Source: Frankia sp. RB7
GTDB lineage: Bacteria > Pseudomonadota > Alphaproteobacteria > Rhizobiales > Xanthobacteraceae
Length of the DNA stretch: 64,000 nucleotides
Direction of reading: 5' to 3'
Assembly (NCBI GenBank): GCA_030403585.1
Contig: JAUEPE010000007.1
Span: 62,001 to 126,000 of the forward strand
The notes beneath the pieces were generated by a model that searched no databases, had not been told where the DNA came from, and saw nothing but the letters and a program-made list of their open reading frames with translations. Shown piece by piece: positions 24,107-32,348 of this stretch. Numbering within the stretch: the stretch's first letter is position 1; each line of letters opens with the position of its first letter. Both the position numbers and the translations under genes were made by a program.

Positions 24107-25355
24107 GCTGGCGCGCAGAGCTGCGGAGCTGTTCCGACAACACATCGCGGTGCTCCGGTGCAGCGATCTCGATCATGCGCCGCGCGCGCTCGGCAAGACC
24201 GCAGCCGCGCAACTCGGCGATGCCCCATTCGGTGACGATGGCATCGACATCGGCGCGGGGCGTCGTCACCGTCTCGATCTGGGCGGCGATCCGGCTGGCG
24301 CCATCCGATGCCGTCGCCGGCAGCGCGATGATCGCCCGACCGCCGGGAGACGCATTGGCCCCGCGCACGAAATCGAGCTGCCCGCCGATTGCCCCGATCG
24401 CAACGCCGTTGAGAGTCTCGGAGTTCACGCTGCCGTCGAGTCCGACCTGAAGCGCCGAATTGATCGCGACCAGCCGGTTGATCCGCGCCAGCACGCCCTG
24501 GCCGTGCGTGTAGGACGTCGGCCGCACTGCGACCGCCTTGTTCTCGTGCACGAAACGATAGAGCCGCTTCGTGCCGATCACCTGGTTGGTGACGGTGATC
24601 CCCGCATCGATCCCCTTCTCCGCATTCGTGACTACCCCGCGCTCGATCAGGTCCACCACGGCATCGTTGATCAAGCCGGAATGGATGCCGAGATGGCGTG
24701 CATGGGGGAGCGACGAGAGGATCGCGTCCGGAATGCGCCCCACGCCGAACTGGAGCGTGCTGCCGTCGGCAATCAGACCTGCTGCGTGCGCGGCGATACG
24801 CCGCGACACATCATCCAGAGGCGGTGACGCCAATTCAACGGGGGGACGGCGAGCCGCCACCCGGATATGGATCGGCACGTCGCCCGGCCATTCCGCGCCA
24901 AACGTGAAGGGCGTATCAGGATTGATCTCCGCGATCACAAGGCGCGCGCCGCGCGCGGCGTCGATGACGTAATCGTTGGAGAGACTGGCGCTGAGCCACC
25001 CCCCGGACTCCGCAAGCTGCACCAGGACGACATCGGCCTGATGGCGGCGCGAGGCGAAGTCCGCACAGAAGGCGCTGTAATTGCTCGGGATCATTTCGAG
25101 CCGCCCAGCCTTGGCAAGCCGCCGCGCATTGCCGATCACGCCATAGCTCTGGAACGAAACGTTGGGCGCGCAGGCCACAGAGAACGTCTCCGAAAAGATC
25201 GGCCCGACCATCATGCGGAATGCCGGCAGATCTCCCGCCTGCGCTATCAGCGCTTCAGTCAGGGTGACCGGCTCCGCCGTCGCCTGACCGCACACCACGA
25301 GATCGCCCTCACGGATCAGGCCGGAGAAGTCGATGGGCGCGGTGTCTCCCGGCAT
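24057..25355 (-). CDS. acetyl-CoA hydrolase / CoA-transferase family protein
   Basis: 432 residues from ATG 25355, 7 bp after the acyl-CoA dehydrogenase stop. It belongs to the acetate/4-hydroxybutyrate/itaconate CoA-transferase family: FGVGRIPDAILSSL in the second domain, GVVTNAEKGIDAGITVTNQV and VNSETLNGVAIGAIGGQLDF are typical. The family motif H-(S/T)-E-(M/L), which provides the glutamate that carries CoA in 4-hydroxybutyrate CoA-transferase, reads HSGL here with Gly227 in its place. It may be a variant subgroup or act differently. Context: downstream of TRAP and acyl-CoA dehydrogenase genes. The 3' end overlaps the convergent gene by 50 bp. Confidence 0.82.
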   Translation of the reverse strand: MPGDTAPIDFSGLIREGDLVVCGQATAEPVTLTEALIAQAGDLPAFRMMVGPIFSETFSVACAPNVSFQSYGVIGNARRLAKAGRLEMIPSNYSAFCADFASRRHQADVVLVQLAESGGWLSASLSNDYVIDAARGARLVIAEINPDTPFTFGAEWPGDVPIHIRVAARRPPVELASPPLDDVSRRIAAHAAGLIADGSTLQFGVGRIPDAILSSLPHARHLGIHSGLINDAVVDLIERGVVTNAEKGIDAGITVTNQVIGTKRLYRFVHENKAVAVRPTSYTHGQGVLARINRLVAINSALQVGLDGSVNSETLNGVAIGAIGGQLDFVRGANASPGGRAIIALPATASDGASRIAAQIETVTTPRADVDAIVTEWGIAELRGCGLAERARRMIEIAAPEHRDVLSEQLRSSARQLSSSSPASAAGSQQIR

Positions 25356-25362
25356 TGCCGCC

Positions 25363-26529
25363 TCAATACGACTTGGCCAGCCCGAGCACCTTTTCCGCAA
25401 TGAAACTGAGCGCGAGCTGCGGACTGACCGGAGCGATGCGCGGGATCAGGCTCTCGCGCAAATAACGCTCGACGTGGAACTCCTTGGCATAGCCGAAGCC
25501 GCCATGGGTCATCACCGACTGCTCGCAGGCGTGGTATCCGGCTTCGCCCGCGAGATATTTTGCCGCATTCGCAGCAGCGCCGCAGGGCATGCCCTTGTCG
25601 TACTGCCAGGCCGCCGACATCACCATCAGCCAGGCCGCCTCGAGCTCGACCCAGTTCACCGCGAGCGGATGCTGGATGCCTTGATTTTTGCCGATCGGGC
25701 GATTGAACACGACGCGGGTCTTGGCATATTCGCTGGCGCGCGCCAGCGCGACCTTGCCGAGGCCCACCGCTTCCGCCGCGATCAGGATCCGCTCGGGGTT
25801 CATGCCTTCGAGAATGTACTGGAAGCCTTTGCCCTCTTCGCCGATGCGATCCTCAATCGGAATTTCAAAGTCCTCGAAGAACAGCTCGTTGGAATCGACG
25901 ACCTTGCGGCCCATCTTCTCGATCTCGTGGACCTTGATCTTCTTGCGGTCAAAATCGGTGTAGAACAGGCTGAGGCCATGGGTCGGCGAGCGCACCTCCT
26001 CCAGTGGCGTGGTGCGCGCCAGCAGCAGGATCTTGTGCGCGACCTGCGCGGTCGAGATCCACACCTTCTGACCGTTAACGATGTAGCGATCGTTCTTGGC
26101 GACCGCGCGGGTCTTGAGTTGGGTGGTGTTGAGGCCGGTGTTGGGCTCGGTGACGGCGAAGCACGCCTTCTCGCGGCCCTCGACCATCGGCGGCAGCATG
26201 CGCTTGCGCTGCTCCTCGCTGCCGAACACGACGACGGGGTTGAGCCCGAACACGTTGATGTGCACCGCAGAGGCGCCGGACATGCCGGCGCCGGATTCCG
26301 CGATGGCGCGCATCATGATCGCGGCCTCGGTGATGCCGAGCCCGGAGCCGCCATATTCCTCCGGCACGCAGATGCCGAGCCAGCCGGCATCGGCCATTGC
26401 CTTGTGGAAGTCGTGCGGGAAGCCGCCGTCGTGATCCTTCTTCAGCCAATAAGCGTCGGGAAAGCTCTCGCAGACTTTTGCGATGGCGTCGCGAATGGCT
26501 TCCTGCTGATCGGTGAGCGCGAAATCCAT
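25363..26529 (-). CDS. acyl-CoA dehydrogenase
   Basis: 388 residues, typical for the FAD-dependent family that forms the alpha-beta double bond in acyl-CoA thioesters and passes electrons to ETF. Visible: FAVTEPNTGLNTTQLKTRAV (flavin/substrate-binding motif) near residue 124, VNGQKVWISTA, FNRPIGKNQGIQHPLA and the C-terminal MTHGGFGYAKEFHVERYLRE. The second residue of the usual T-E-P-x-(A/S)-G motif region is altered to N-T-G. It lies between the TRAP genes and a CoA-transferase-family gene, so the substrate is probably a CoA ester of the imported acid, for instance methylsuccinyl-CoA; this is inference. Confidence 0.93.
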   Translation of the reverse strand: MDFALTDQQEAIRDAIAKVCESFPDAYWLKKDHDGGFPHDFHKAMADAGWLGICVPEEYGGSGLGITEAAIMMRAIAESGAGMSGASAVHINVFGLNPVVVFGSEEQRKRMLPPMVEGREKACFAVTEPNTGLNTTQLKTRAVAKNDRYIVNGQKVWISTAQVAHKILLLARTTPLEEVRSPTHGLSLFYTDFDRKKIKVHEIEKMGRKVVDSNELFFEDFEIPIEDRIGEEGKGFQYILEGMNPERILIAAEAVGLGKVALARASEYAKTRVVFNRPIGKNQGIQHPLAVNWVELEAAWLMVMSAAWQYDKGMPCGAAANAAKYLAGEAGYHACEQSVMTHGGFGYAKEFHVERYLRESLIPRIAPVSPQLALSFIAEKVLGLAKSY

Positions 26530-26550
26530 GATGGTCTCCTTGTGGAGGCT

Positions 26551-26577
26551 CTCAAGCGCAATAACATTGCGCTTGAG
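26551..26577. repeat. perfect 12-bp inverted repeat upstream of acyl-CoA dehydrogenase
   Basis: CTCAAGCGCAAT, then AAC, then ATTGCGCTTGAG: a perfect 12-bp stem with a 3-base loop, 21 bases before the start codon at 26529, between dctM and the dehydrogenase gene. On RNA it would form a stable hairpin in either direction. No U-tract follows on the minus strand. It may set relative expression within the operon or be a protein-binding palindrome. Confidence 0.7.
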
Positions 26578-26589
26578 CTCTTTGATTGC

Positions 26590-26632
26590 GCATGATCTTC
26601 GGAAAACCGCTACACACTTTTCCGGATCATGC
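26590..26632. repeat. dispersed palindromic element (GCATGATC ... GATCATGC)
   Basis: GCATGATC at 26590 and GATCATGC ending at 26632 form outer arms. TCGGAAAA and TTTTCCG lie inside as inner arms around a CCGCTACACAC loop. I recall very similar palindromes scattered in rhizobial and Bradyrhizobium intergenic regions. It starts 9 bases from the dctM stop. Confidence 0.65.
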
Positions 26633-26640
26633 TGTTGTGC

Positions 26641-27930
26641 CTAGCGCCCCATCTGCGAGGGCAGCCAGAGGATGATAGACGGAAACGCCACCAGGATTGC
26701 GATCGCAATCAGATGGGCGATGAAGTGCGGGAGCGTACCGTGGAACACTTCGGCCACCGGCCGCTTGGCGTAGCGGGCGACGATGAAGCAGTTCAGCCCG
26801 ACGGGTGGCGTGATCATGCCGACTTCGGCGGTGACGATCTTGATCACGCCGAACCAGATCGGATCGAAGCCCAGCGTCTTGATCAGCGGCAGCACGATCG
26901 GCACGGTCAGCACCAGGATCGCGATCTGGTCCATGAACGAGCCGAGTACGATATAGCCGCACAGGATCAGCGTGATGATGACCCAGCGCGAGGCCGGAAG
27001 CGAGCCGACCCAGGCGACGAGATCTTGCGTCACATGCGTAAGCGTGAAGAAATAGCCGAAGATCGATGCACCGACCAGGATCATGATGATCATGCAGGTC
27101 CCGTGGCTGGCGCGCAGCAGTGTCTTGTAGAGCGAGGTCGGCGTGATCTTTCCCTTGACGATCGCGAGCAGGAAGGCGCCGAATGCGCCGAAGGCCGATG
27201 CCTCCGTCGGCGTCGCGACGCCGAGATAGATCGTGCCTGTGACGATCGAGAACAGCACCACCATCGGCGAGACCTGCCACAGCAGCGCGAATTTTTCCCG
27301 CCACGGTACCGATTTCGCGGTCGGCGCGCGCGAGGGATCCTGCCAGACCAGGAAGTAGATCGTGGCCATGATGGTGAACGTCACCAGGATCGCCGGGACG
27401 ATGCCACTGATCAGCAGCTTGCCGATGTTCACCTCGGCGAGCAGGCCGAAGATGACGAGCGCGACACTGGTCGGCAGCAGCATCGCCAGCGTGCCGGAGA
27501 TCGCGACGACGCCCGCGGCCATCTTCGGCTCATACCCCTGACGGATCATCGCCGGCAGGCTGGTCGAGGAGAGCGTCGCAGCCGACGCCGTCGAGGTACC
27601 GCAGATCGCTCCAAAGCCGGCACCCGCCAACGCGGTTGCCATGCCAAGCCCGCCGGGAATGCGGCCAACCCAGGCGGCCGCCGTCTTGAACAGATCGTCG
27701 GCAACGCCCGACAGCAGCACGAGGTCCGCCATCAGCAGGAACATCGGAATGGTGATCAGCTCGTAGGAGGAAACGGTCGAGAGCGGTGCGGTCTCCAGAA
27801 TGCCGAACAAGGTCGGAAAGCCGCCGACCATCACGAGGCCAACCGAGCCGGAAAAGGCCATGGCAAAACCGACGGGCGTGCCGAGCGCAAGCAGGCCGAA
27901 CAGCAGAGCGAGAACGATAAGAGGTGTCAT
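26641..27930 (-). CDS. TRAP transporter large permease (DctM family)
   Basis: 429 residues with about 12 hydrophobic helices, starting MTPLIVLALLFGLLALGTPV. This is the channel subunit of a tripartite ATP-independent periplasmic importer, driven by ion gradients, usually for organic acids. Diagnostic pieces are ICGTSTASAATLSSTSLPAM near residue 110 and the C-terminal GLNCFIVARYAKRPVAEVFH. It follows the small permease by 12 bp. Confidence 0.94.
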   Translation of the reverse strand: MTPLIVLALLFGLLALGTPVGFAMAFSGSVGLVMVGGFPTLFGILETAPLSTVSSYELITIPMFLLMADLVLLSGVADDLFKTAAAWVGRIPGGLGMATALAGAGFGAICGTSTASAATLSSTSLPAMIRQGYEPKMAAGVVAISGTLAMLLPTSVALVIFGLLAEVNIGKLLISGIVPAILVTFTIMATIYFLVWQDPSRAPTAKSVPWREKFALLWQVSPMVVLFSIVTGTIYLGVATPTEASAFGAFGAFLLAIVKGKITPTSLYKTLLRASHGTCMIIMILVGASIFGYFFTLTHVTQDLVAWVGSLPASRWVIITLILCGYIVLGSFMDQIAILVLTVPIVLPLIKTLGFDPIWFGVIKIVTAEVGMITPPVGLNCFIVARYAKRPVAEVFHGTLPHFIAHLIAIAILVAFPSIILWLPSQMGR

Positions 27931-27942
27931 GGATATCCGCCG

Positions 27943-28497
27943 TTACTCGAAGCCGCGCGCTTCGCCGACGCCGGTGACTGGCGGCAGCGGATAGAGGTCG
28001 CGTCCACTGACGAGGCTCAGCACATTGCCGACCAGCTGAAGCGCCAGCCGCAGCACCAGCACGCCGCAGCCGAACGGCACCAGCGCCGCCGAGATCCAGG
28101 TCGGCCAGGGAATAGCGCCTGACAGCACGTCGTGCTGCTCGTAATTCTCCAGCGCGCGATCGAATCCGACCTTGCAGATCAGGACGAACACGAACAGGCC
28201 TGCGAGCGCGGTGACGATCTCGGACAGCCGTCGCCCCGTCGGCGAGAAGCGCGACAACAGGATGTCGACACCGACATGGACATGCTCGCGCAAGGCGTCC
28301 GACAGCGTGAAGAAGAACACGCCCGCGAGCAGATAGAGCCCGATCAGGTCATAGGTGAAGGAGAACGGGCTGTTCAGCGCATAGCGCATGAACACGTCGG
28401 TCACGACCAGCACCATGATCACGAACATGAACGCTACCGCGATCATCGTCAGCGCGCGCTCCAGCGCGCCGAGCACATGCCCTGCCCGTTCGATCAC
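27943..28497 (-). CDS. TRAP transporter small permease (DctQ family)
   Basis: 184 residues with four membrane helices, GTG start at 28497 behind GGGAGG. DctQ pairs with DctM in the inner membrane. The stretch FVIMVLVVTDVFMRYALNSP, then FSFTYDLIGLYLLAGVFFFT is the family pattern. Located between the binding-protein gene (27 bp upstream) and dctM. Confidence 0.92.
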   Translation of the reverse strand: MIERAGHVLGALERALTMIAVAFMFVIMVLVVTDVFMRYALNSPFSFTYDLIGLYLLAGVFFFTLSDALREHVHVGVDILLSRFSPTGRRLSEIVTALAGLFVFVLICKVGFDRALENYEQHDVLSGAIPWPTWISAALVPFGCGVLVLRLALQLVGNVLSLVSGRDLYPLPPVTGVGEARGFE

Positions 28498-28524
28498 GTC
28501 GCGCCTCCCTCTTCGATTTGCGGA

Positions 28525-29550
28525 TTACTTGCTGCCGGCAGCCAGCAGATCGTCGAACTCCTTCAGCGCGGCAGAGGCCTGCTTGCCACGGCTGTCGAGG
28601 CCGGCCGCCCATTCATGACCGACGCCCTTGAGCTTGTCCTTCATCTCGGCGCGCGTCGCGTCCGGCAGCGGATCGAAGGTGACGCCTTCGTCCTGCATCT
28701 GCTTCTTGGTGACTTCGCCTTCCTTGTCGACATCGGCGCAAGCCTTCGGCGTGATCGCTTCGGAGGCCTCGTTCATCGCGTTCTTCACGTCGTCGGGCAG
28801 CTTGTCCCAGACCGACTGATTGATGGAATAGGCGACGATGAAGCTGCCGAAGCTGACGCCTTCGGTCGCGTGCTTGACCAGCTTGTCGAGGCCATAAGCT
28901 ACGACGCTGTCCAGCGGGAACAGCAGCCCGTCCATCGTGCCGCGCGACAGCGACTCATAGGCATCGGGCGCAGCCATGCGCACCGGCACGGCGTTGAGCG
29001 CGCGCAGCGTGAGATCCTGCGCGCCGCCGGTGGTCCGCAACTTCAGGCCCTGCATGTCCTTGGTGGTCTCGACCTTCGACTTGATGGTCCAAACCTGGTA
29101 GGGCGGCAGCACCACAGCCATCAGCAGCTTGATCTTGTTCGGCGCGTATTCCTGCTTGGCCAGCACGCCTTCGCGCGCGGTCTTCCAATAGGCGAGCGTG
29201 CCCTGGCAGCTGGTCGCGAACGCGCCCGGCAATTGCGCGACTTCCGACAGCGGCATCTTGTCGGACACGTAGGACGGCCCGATGTAGCCGATATCGACCA
29301 CGCCCGATTGCGTCAGGCGCAGCATGTCGGCGGCTTTGCCGATCTGCTGGTTCGGATAATAAGTGAAGGTCACCGCGCCGTTGGTGCGCTTGGTGACGTC
29401 GTCCATCCAGGGCTTCAACATCAGGCGGACGAGATAATGTCCGGCGGGGAAGCTATCGGCGACCTTCAGCTCGAGTGCCTGCGCCGACAGCGTCGAGACC
29501 GGCAGCGACAAGGCGAGCACGGCTGCAGCCCGGACCAGATTTTTCTTCAT
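28525..29550 (-). CDS. TRAP transporter solute-binding protein (DctP family)
   Basis: 341 residues from ATG 29550 (GGGAG seven bases upstream) with a Sec signal peptide, KKNLVRAAAVLALSLPVSTL, cleaved probably after SAQA. The mature protein captures the solute in the periplasm. LRTTGGAQDLTLRALNAVPV, then RMAAPDAYESLSRGTMDGLL contains the arginine-bearing region that in DctP proteins contacts a carboxylate. Two cysteines (in CQGTL and in CADVD) may pair. First gene of the leftward operon dctP-dctQ-dctM-acyl-CoA dehydrogenase-CoA transferase. Confidence 0.93.
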   Translation of the reverse strand: MKKNLVRAAAVLALSLPVSTLSAQALELKVADSFPAGHYLVRLMLKPWMDDVTKRTNGAVTFTYYPNQQIGKAADMLRLTQSGVVDIGYIGPSYVSDKMPLSEVAQLPGAFATSCQGTLAYWKTAREGVLAKQEYAPNKIKLLMAVVLPPYQVWTIKSKVETTKDMQGLKLRTTGGAQDLTLRALNAVPVRMAAPDAYESLSRGTMDGLLFPLDSVVAYGLDKLVKHATEGVSFGSFIVAYSINQSVWDKLPDDVKNAMNEASEAITPKACADVDKEGEVTKKQMQDEGVTFDPLPDATRAEMKDKLKGVGHEWAAGLDSRGKQASAALKEFDDLLAAGSK

Positions 29551-29639
29551 TTCATTCTCCCTGACGCGTCCCACGCCGAACGCGGCAGCCGCTTGCTGCC
29601 AAGCCGTTCGGCCCCTCGCTCCATTTCTTACTTGAGGAA

Positions 29640-29669
29640 AATGTACATATATGTGAATTTAACTGTCAA
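29640..29669 (-). promoter_or_regulatory. predicted sigma70-type promoter of the TRAP operon
   Basis: On the minus strand TTGACA (29669-29664) and TACATT (29645-29640) are 18 bases apart, about 90 bp upstream of dctP. The -35 is a full consensus match and the -10 matches 4 of 6. Confidence 0.45.
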
Positions 29670-29748
29670 GTATATGAACTATGCATGGAGCTATGCGCCG
29701 ATAAGCGAGGTGCTCAAATTGACATCCCCAATTTATGAATTTTAACTT
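29651..29748. promoter_or_regulatory. repeated operator-like motif between divergent operons
   Basis: ATGTGAATTTAACT (29651-29664) and ATGAATTTTAACTT (29735-29748) are imperfect direct repeats, each next to or inside one of the two divergent promoters. A further TATATGAA (29671) and CATATGAATTCAT (29753-29765) share the ATGAA core. An IclR-type regulator encoded at 32349 in the rightward operon is the natural candidate to bind here. Confidence 0.45.
29719..29746 (+). promoter_or_regulatory. predicted sigma70-type promoter of the CaiB-MaoC-CitE-IclR operon
   Basis: TTGACA (29719-29724, full consensus) and TTTAAC (29741-29746, 4 of 6) with a 16-base spacer, ending 32 bp before the start codon at 29779. 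One of the repeated motifs overlaps the -10. Confidence 0.45.
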
Positions 29749-29778
29749 CACGCATATGAATTCATCTCACGAGGCCTC

Positions 29779-30981
29779 ATGGGACCGCTCGCCGGCTTCA
29801 CCATTCTCGACCTGACCTCGGTGCTGATGGGCCCTTACGGCACCCAGGTGCTGGCGGACATGGGCGCTGACATCATCAAGGTCGAAAGCCCCGAGGGCGA
29901 CATCGTTCGCCAGATCGGTCCCGGCCGCACCGCCGGCATGGGCGGGATGTTTCTCAACGCCAATCGCGGCAAGCGCAGCATCGTGCTCGACCTCAAGAAG
30001 AAGGAAGGCCGCGAGACACTGCTGCGGCTGGCCAAGCGCGCCAACGCGCTCGTCTATAATGTGCGGCCGCAGGCCATGGCGCGGCTAGGCCTCGACTACG
30101 AGACGTTGGCCGCGATCAATCCGTCGCTGGTGTATGTCGGCGCGTTCGGCTACGGCCAGTCAGGCCCCTATGCCGCCAAGCCCGCCTATGACGATCTGAT
30201 CCAGGGCGCCGCCACCATTCCGACATTGCTTGCAGCGGCCGGCGACGGCACGCCGCGCTACGTGCCCGTTACCATCGCCGACCGCATCGTCGGCCTGATG
30301 ATGGTCAATGCCATCATGGGCGGGTTGATGCATCAGCAACGCACCGGCGTCGGCCAGCGCATCGACGTGCCGATGTTCGAATCCATGACCGAGTTCGTGC
30401 TGGTCGATCATCTCGGCGGTCTCACCTACGATCCGCCGCTCGACCATGGCGGCTACGCCCGCCTGCTGTCGCGCTATCGCCGCCCCTACAAGACCAGCGA
30501 TGGCTATCTCTGCGTCCTCATCTACAACGACAAGCACTGGCGCAGCTTCTTCGAGGCAATCGGCCGACCTGAATTCTTGCAGCAGCCGCGCTTCGCCAAC
30601 CACGCCGCGCGCACAAAACACATCGACGAGATCTACGAGGAGATCGGCCACATCTTCCTCACGCGGACAACCGCGGAGTGGCGTGAACTCTTGGAGCGCG
30701 CCGACATTCCGGTGATGCCGATGCACACGCTGGAGACGATTTTGGACGATCCGCATCTCAACGCGATCGATTTCTTCAAGACGGTGGAGCACCCCGTGGA
30801 GGGCCGCATCCGCCAGATGCGCGTGCCCTCGACCTGGAGCGTGACCCAGCCGGAAGCCGCCGGCCCCGCGCCGACACTCGGCCAGCATGGCCGCGACATT
30901 TTGCGCGAAGCCGGCTTCTCGTCTGACGAGATCGAAGAGCTTGAGCAACAAGAAGCAGTTCATTTGGCGGCGCCGCCTTAA
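29779..30981 (+). CDS. CaiB/BaiF family (class III) CoA-transferase
   Basis: 400 residues, the family norm. It moves CoA between carboxylic acids through an aspartyl anhydride. The N-terminus GFTILDLTSVLMGPYGTQVL, then ADMGADIIKVE is diagnostic. Asp138 in PAYDDLIQG aligns with the catalytic aspartate, and NRGKRSIVLDLKKKEGRE follows the family pattern. First gene of the rightward operon, with GAGG before the start. Likely activates the acid imported by the TRAP system, or isomerises a CoA ester between two carboxylates as in mesaconyl-CoA metabolism. Confidence 0.93.
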   Translation: MGPLAGFTILDLTSVLMGPYGTQVLADMGADIIKVESPEGDIVRQIGPGRTAGMGGMFLNANRGKRSIVLDLKKKEGRETLLRLAKRANALVYNVRPQAMARLGLDYETLAAINPSLVYVGAFGYGQSGPYAAKPAYDDLIQGAATIPTLLAAAGDGTPRYVPVTIADRIVGLMMVNAIMGGLMHQQRTGVGQRIDVPMFESMTEFVLVDHLGGLTYDPPLDHGGYARLLSRYRRPYKTSDGYLCVLIYNDKHWRSFFEAIGRPEFLQQPRFANHAARTKHIDEIYEEIGHIFLTRTTAEWRELLERADIPVMPMHTLETILDDPHLNAIDFFKTVEHPVEGRIRQMRVPSTWSVTQPEAAGPAPTLGQHGRDILREAGFSSDEIEELEQQEAVHLAAPP

Positions 30982-31023
30982 CGGCCGCGCCGACCAAAAT
31001 CAGGACATAGGGAGGAAATTGCG

Positions 31024-31476
31024 ATGGCCGGACTTTATTTCGAGGACTTTTCCGTAGGCCAGGAGTTCAAGCATCCGCTGACCCGGACCGTCACGGAAAT
31101 GGACAACACCATGTTCAGCCTGCTGACGCTCAACCCGCAGCCGCTGCATATCGACGCACATTTCTCCGCAAAGACCGAGTTCGGTCAGCGCATTTTCAAC
31201 AGCCTTTACACCCTCGGCATCATGATCGGCATGACGGTCTATGATACGACCATGGGTACCACCGTCGCCAATCTCGGCATGACCGACGTGACCTTTCCAA
31301 AACCGGTCTTCCATGGCGACACCTTGCGGGCGACGACGAAGGTACTTTCGTTGCGGGAATCCAAATCGCGCCCCAAGGCGGGCATCGTCGAGTTCGAGCA
31401 CCACGCCTTGAACCAGAACGACGAGATTGTCGGCAAATGCCGCCGCATGGCGATGATGCACAAGAGGCCGGTCTGA
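31024..31476 (+). CDS. MaoC-like acyl-CoA hydratase/dehydratase
   Basis: 150-residue hot-dog-fold protein. The motif LTLNPQPLHIDAHFSAKTEF (His42) is the (R)-hydratase-like active-site region in the variant common next to CitE genes; GTTVANLGMTDVTFPKPVFH, then GDTLRATTKVL follows. In itaconate or mesaconate pathways this class hydrates the unsaturated CoA ester to citramalyl-CoA. It is followed by the lyase gene with a one-base overlap (TGATG). Ribosome site GGGAGGAAA. Confidence 0.9.
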   Translation: MAGLYFEDFSVGQEFKHPLTRTVTEMDNTMFSLLTLNPQPLHIDAHFSAKTEFGQRIFNSLYTLGIMIGMTVYDTTMGTTVANLGMTDVTFPKPVFHGDTLRATTKVLSLRESKSRPKAGIVEFEHHALNQNDEIVGKCRRMAMMHKRPV

Positions 31477-32327
31477 TGCGTTCCATGCTGTTCGTGCCGG
31501 GCGATTCTCCGCGCAAATTCGAGAAGGCGAGCGAAGGCAAGGCCGACGCGCTGATCATCGATCTCGAGGATTCCGTCGTCACCGACAAGAAGCCGGAGGC
31601 GCGCGGGCTGACGCTCGCGATGTTGAAGGGCTCTCGCGGCCCGCATCAACTCTATGTCCGCGTCAACGCGCTCGACACCGGCATGACGCTCATCGATCTC
31701 GCCGCGGTGATGCCGGGCAAGCCCGACGGCATCGTACTGCCGAAATCGCAAGGTGGTGACGACGTGCGGCAGGTCGCAACCTGGCTCGAAGCTTTGGAAG
31801 CGGCCGCCGGCATCACGGTCGGCGCTACGCATATCGTCTGTGTCGCGACCGAAACCGCAAGCTCGATCTTCGGCCTCGGCAGCTACAAGGGCTGCTCCCC
31901 TCGTCTCGCCGGATTGATGTGGGGCGCGGAGGATCTCTCGGCCTCGCTCGGCGCCACCGAGAAGGCCTCAGGCGGCGTGTTCCACAGCCCCTATCGTCTC
32001 GCGCGCGATCTCTGCCTGATGGCAGCGGCCGCAGCAGAAGTCGCACCGATCGACACGGTCTACACCGACATCGACAATCTCGCGGGCCTCGAGCAGGAAA
32101 CACGTGCAGCGCGGCGCGACGGGTTTTCGGCGAAGGCGCTGATCCATCCAAAGCATGTCGACGTCGTCAACGCGGCATTCGCGCCGACGGACGCCGAGCG
32201 CATCTGGGCGGAGAAGGTGATTGCGGCGTTCGCAAGCAACCCGAACTCGGGCACGCTACGGCTCGACGGCCAGATGATCGACAAGCCGCATCTTCGCGCC
32301 GCGAAGAAGATCCTCGGCCAGACCTAG
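31476..32327 (+). CDS. HpcH/HpaI-CitE family CoA-ester lyase
   Basis: 283 residues from ATG 31476, coupled to the MaoC gene. RSMLFVPGDSPRKFEKASEG, then DALIIDLEDSV is the CitE-type start; VRVN holds the substrate arginine, and CVATETASSIFGL and WGAEDLSASLGAT supply the metal-binding acids. Enzymes of this class cleave malyl-, methylmalyl- or citramalyl-CoA. With the CoA-transferase and hydratase beside it, a citramalyl-CoA lyase giving acetyl-CoA and pyruvate is the best guess. Confidence 0.9.
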   Translation: MRSMLFVPGDSPRKFEKASEGKADALIIDLEDSVVTDKKPEARGLTLAMLKGSRGPHQLYVRVNALDTGMTLIDLAAVMPGKPDGIVLPKSQGGDDVRQVATWLEALEAAAGITVGATHIVCVATETASSIFGLGSYKGCSPRLAGLMWGAEDLSASLGATEKASGGVFHSPYRLARDLCLMAAAAAEVAPIDTVYTDIDNLAGLEQETRAARRDGFSAKALIHPKHVDVVNAAFAPTDAERIWAEKVIAAFASNPNSGTLRLDGQMIDKPHLRAAKKILGQT

Positions 32328-32348
32328 ATCAGGACACAAAGCCCCGCC

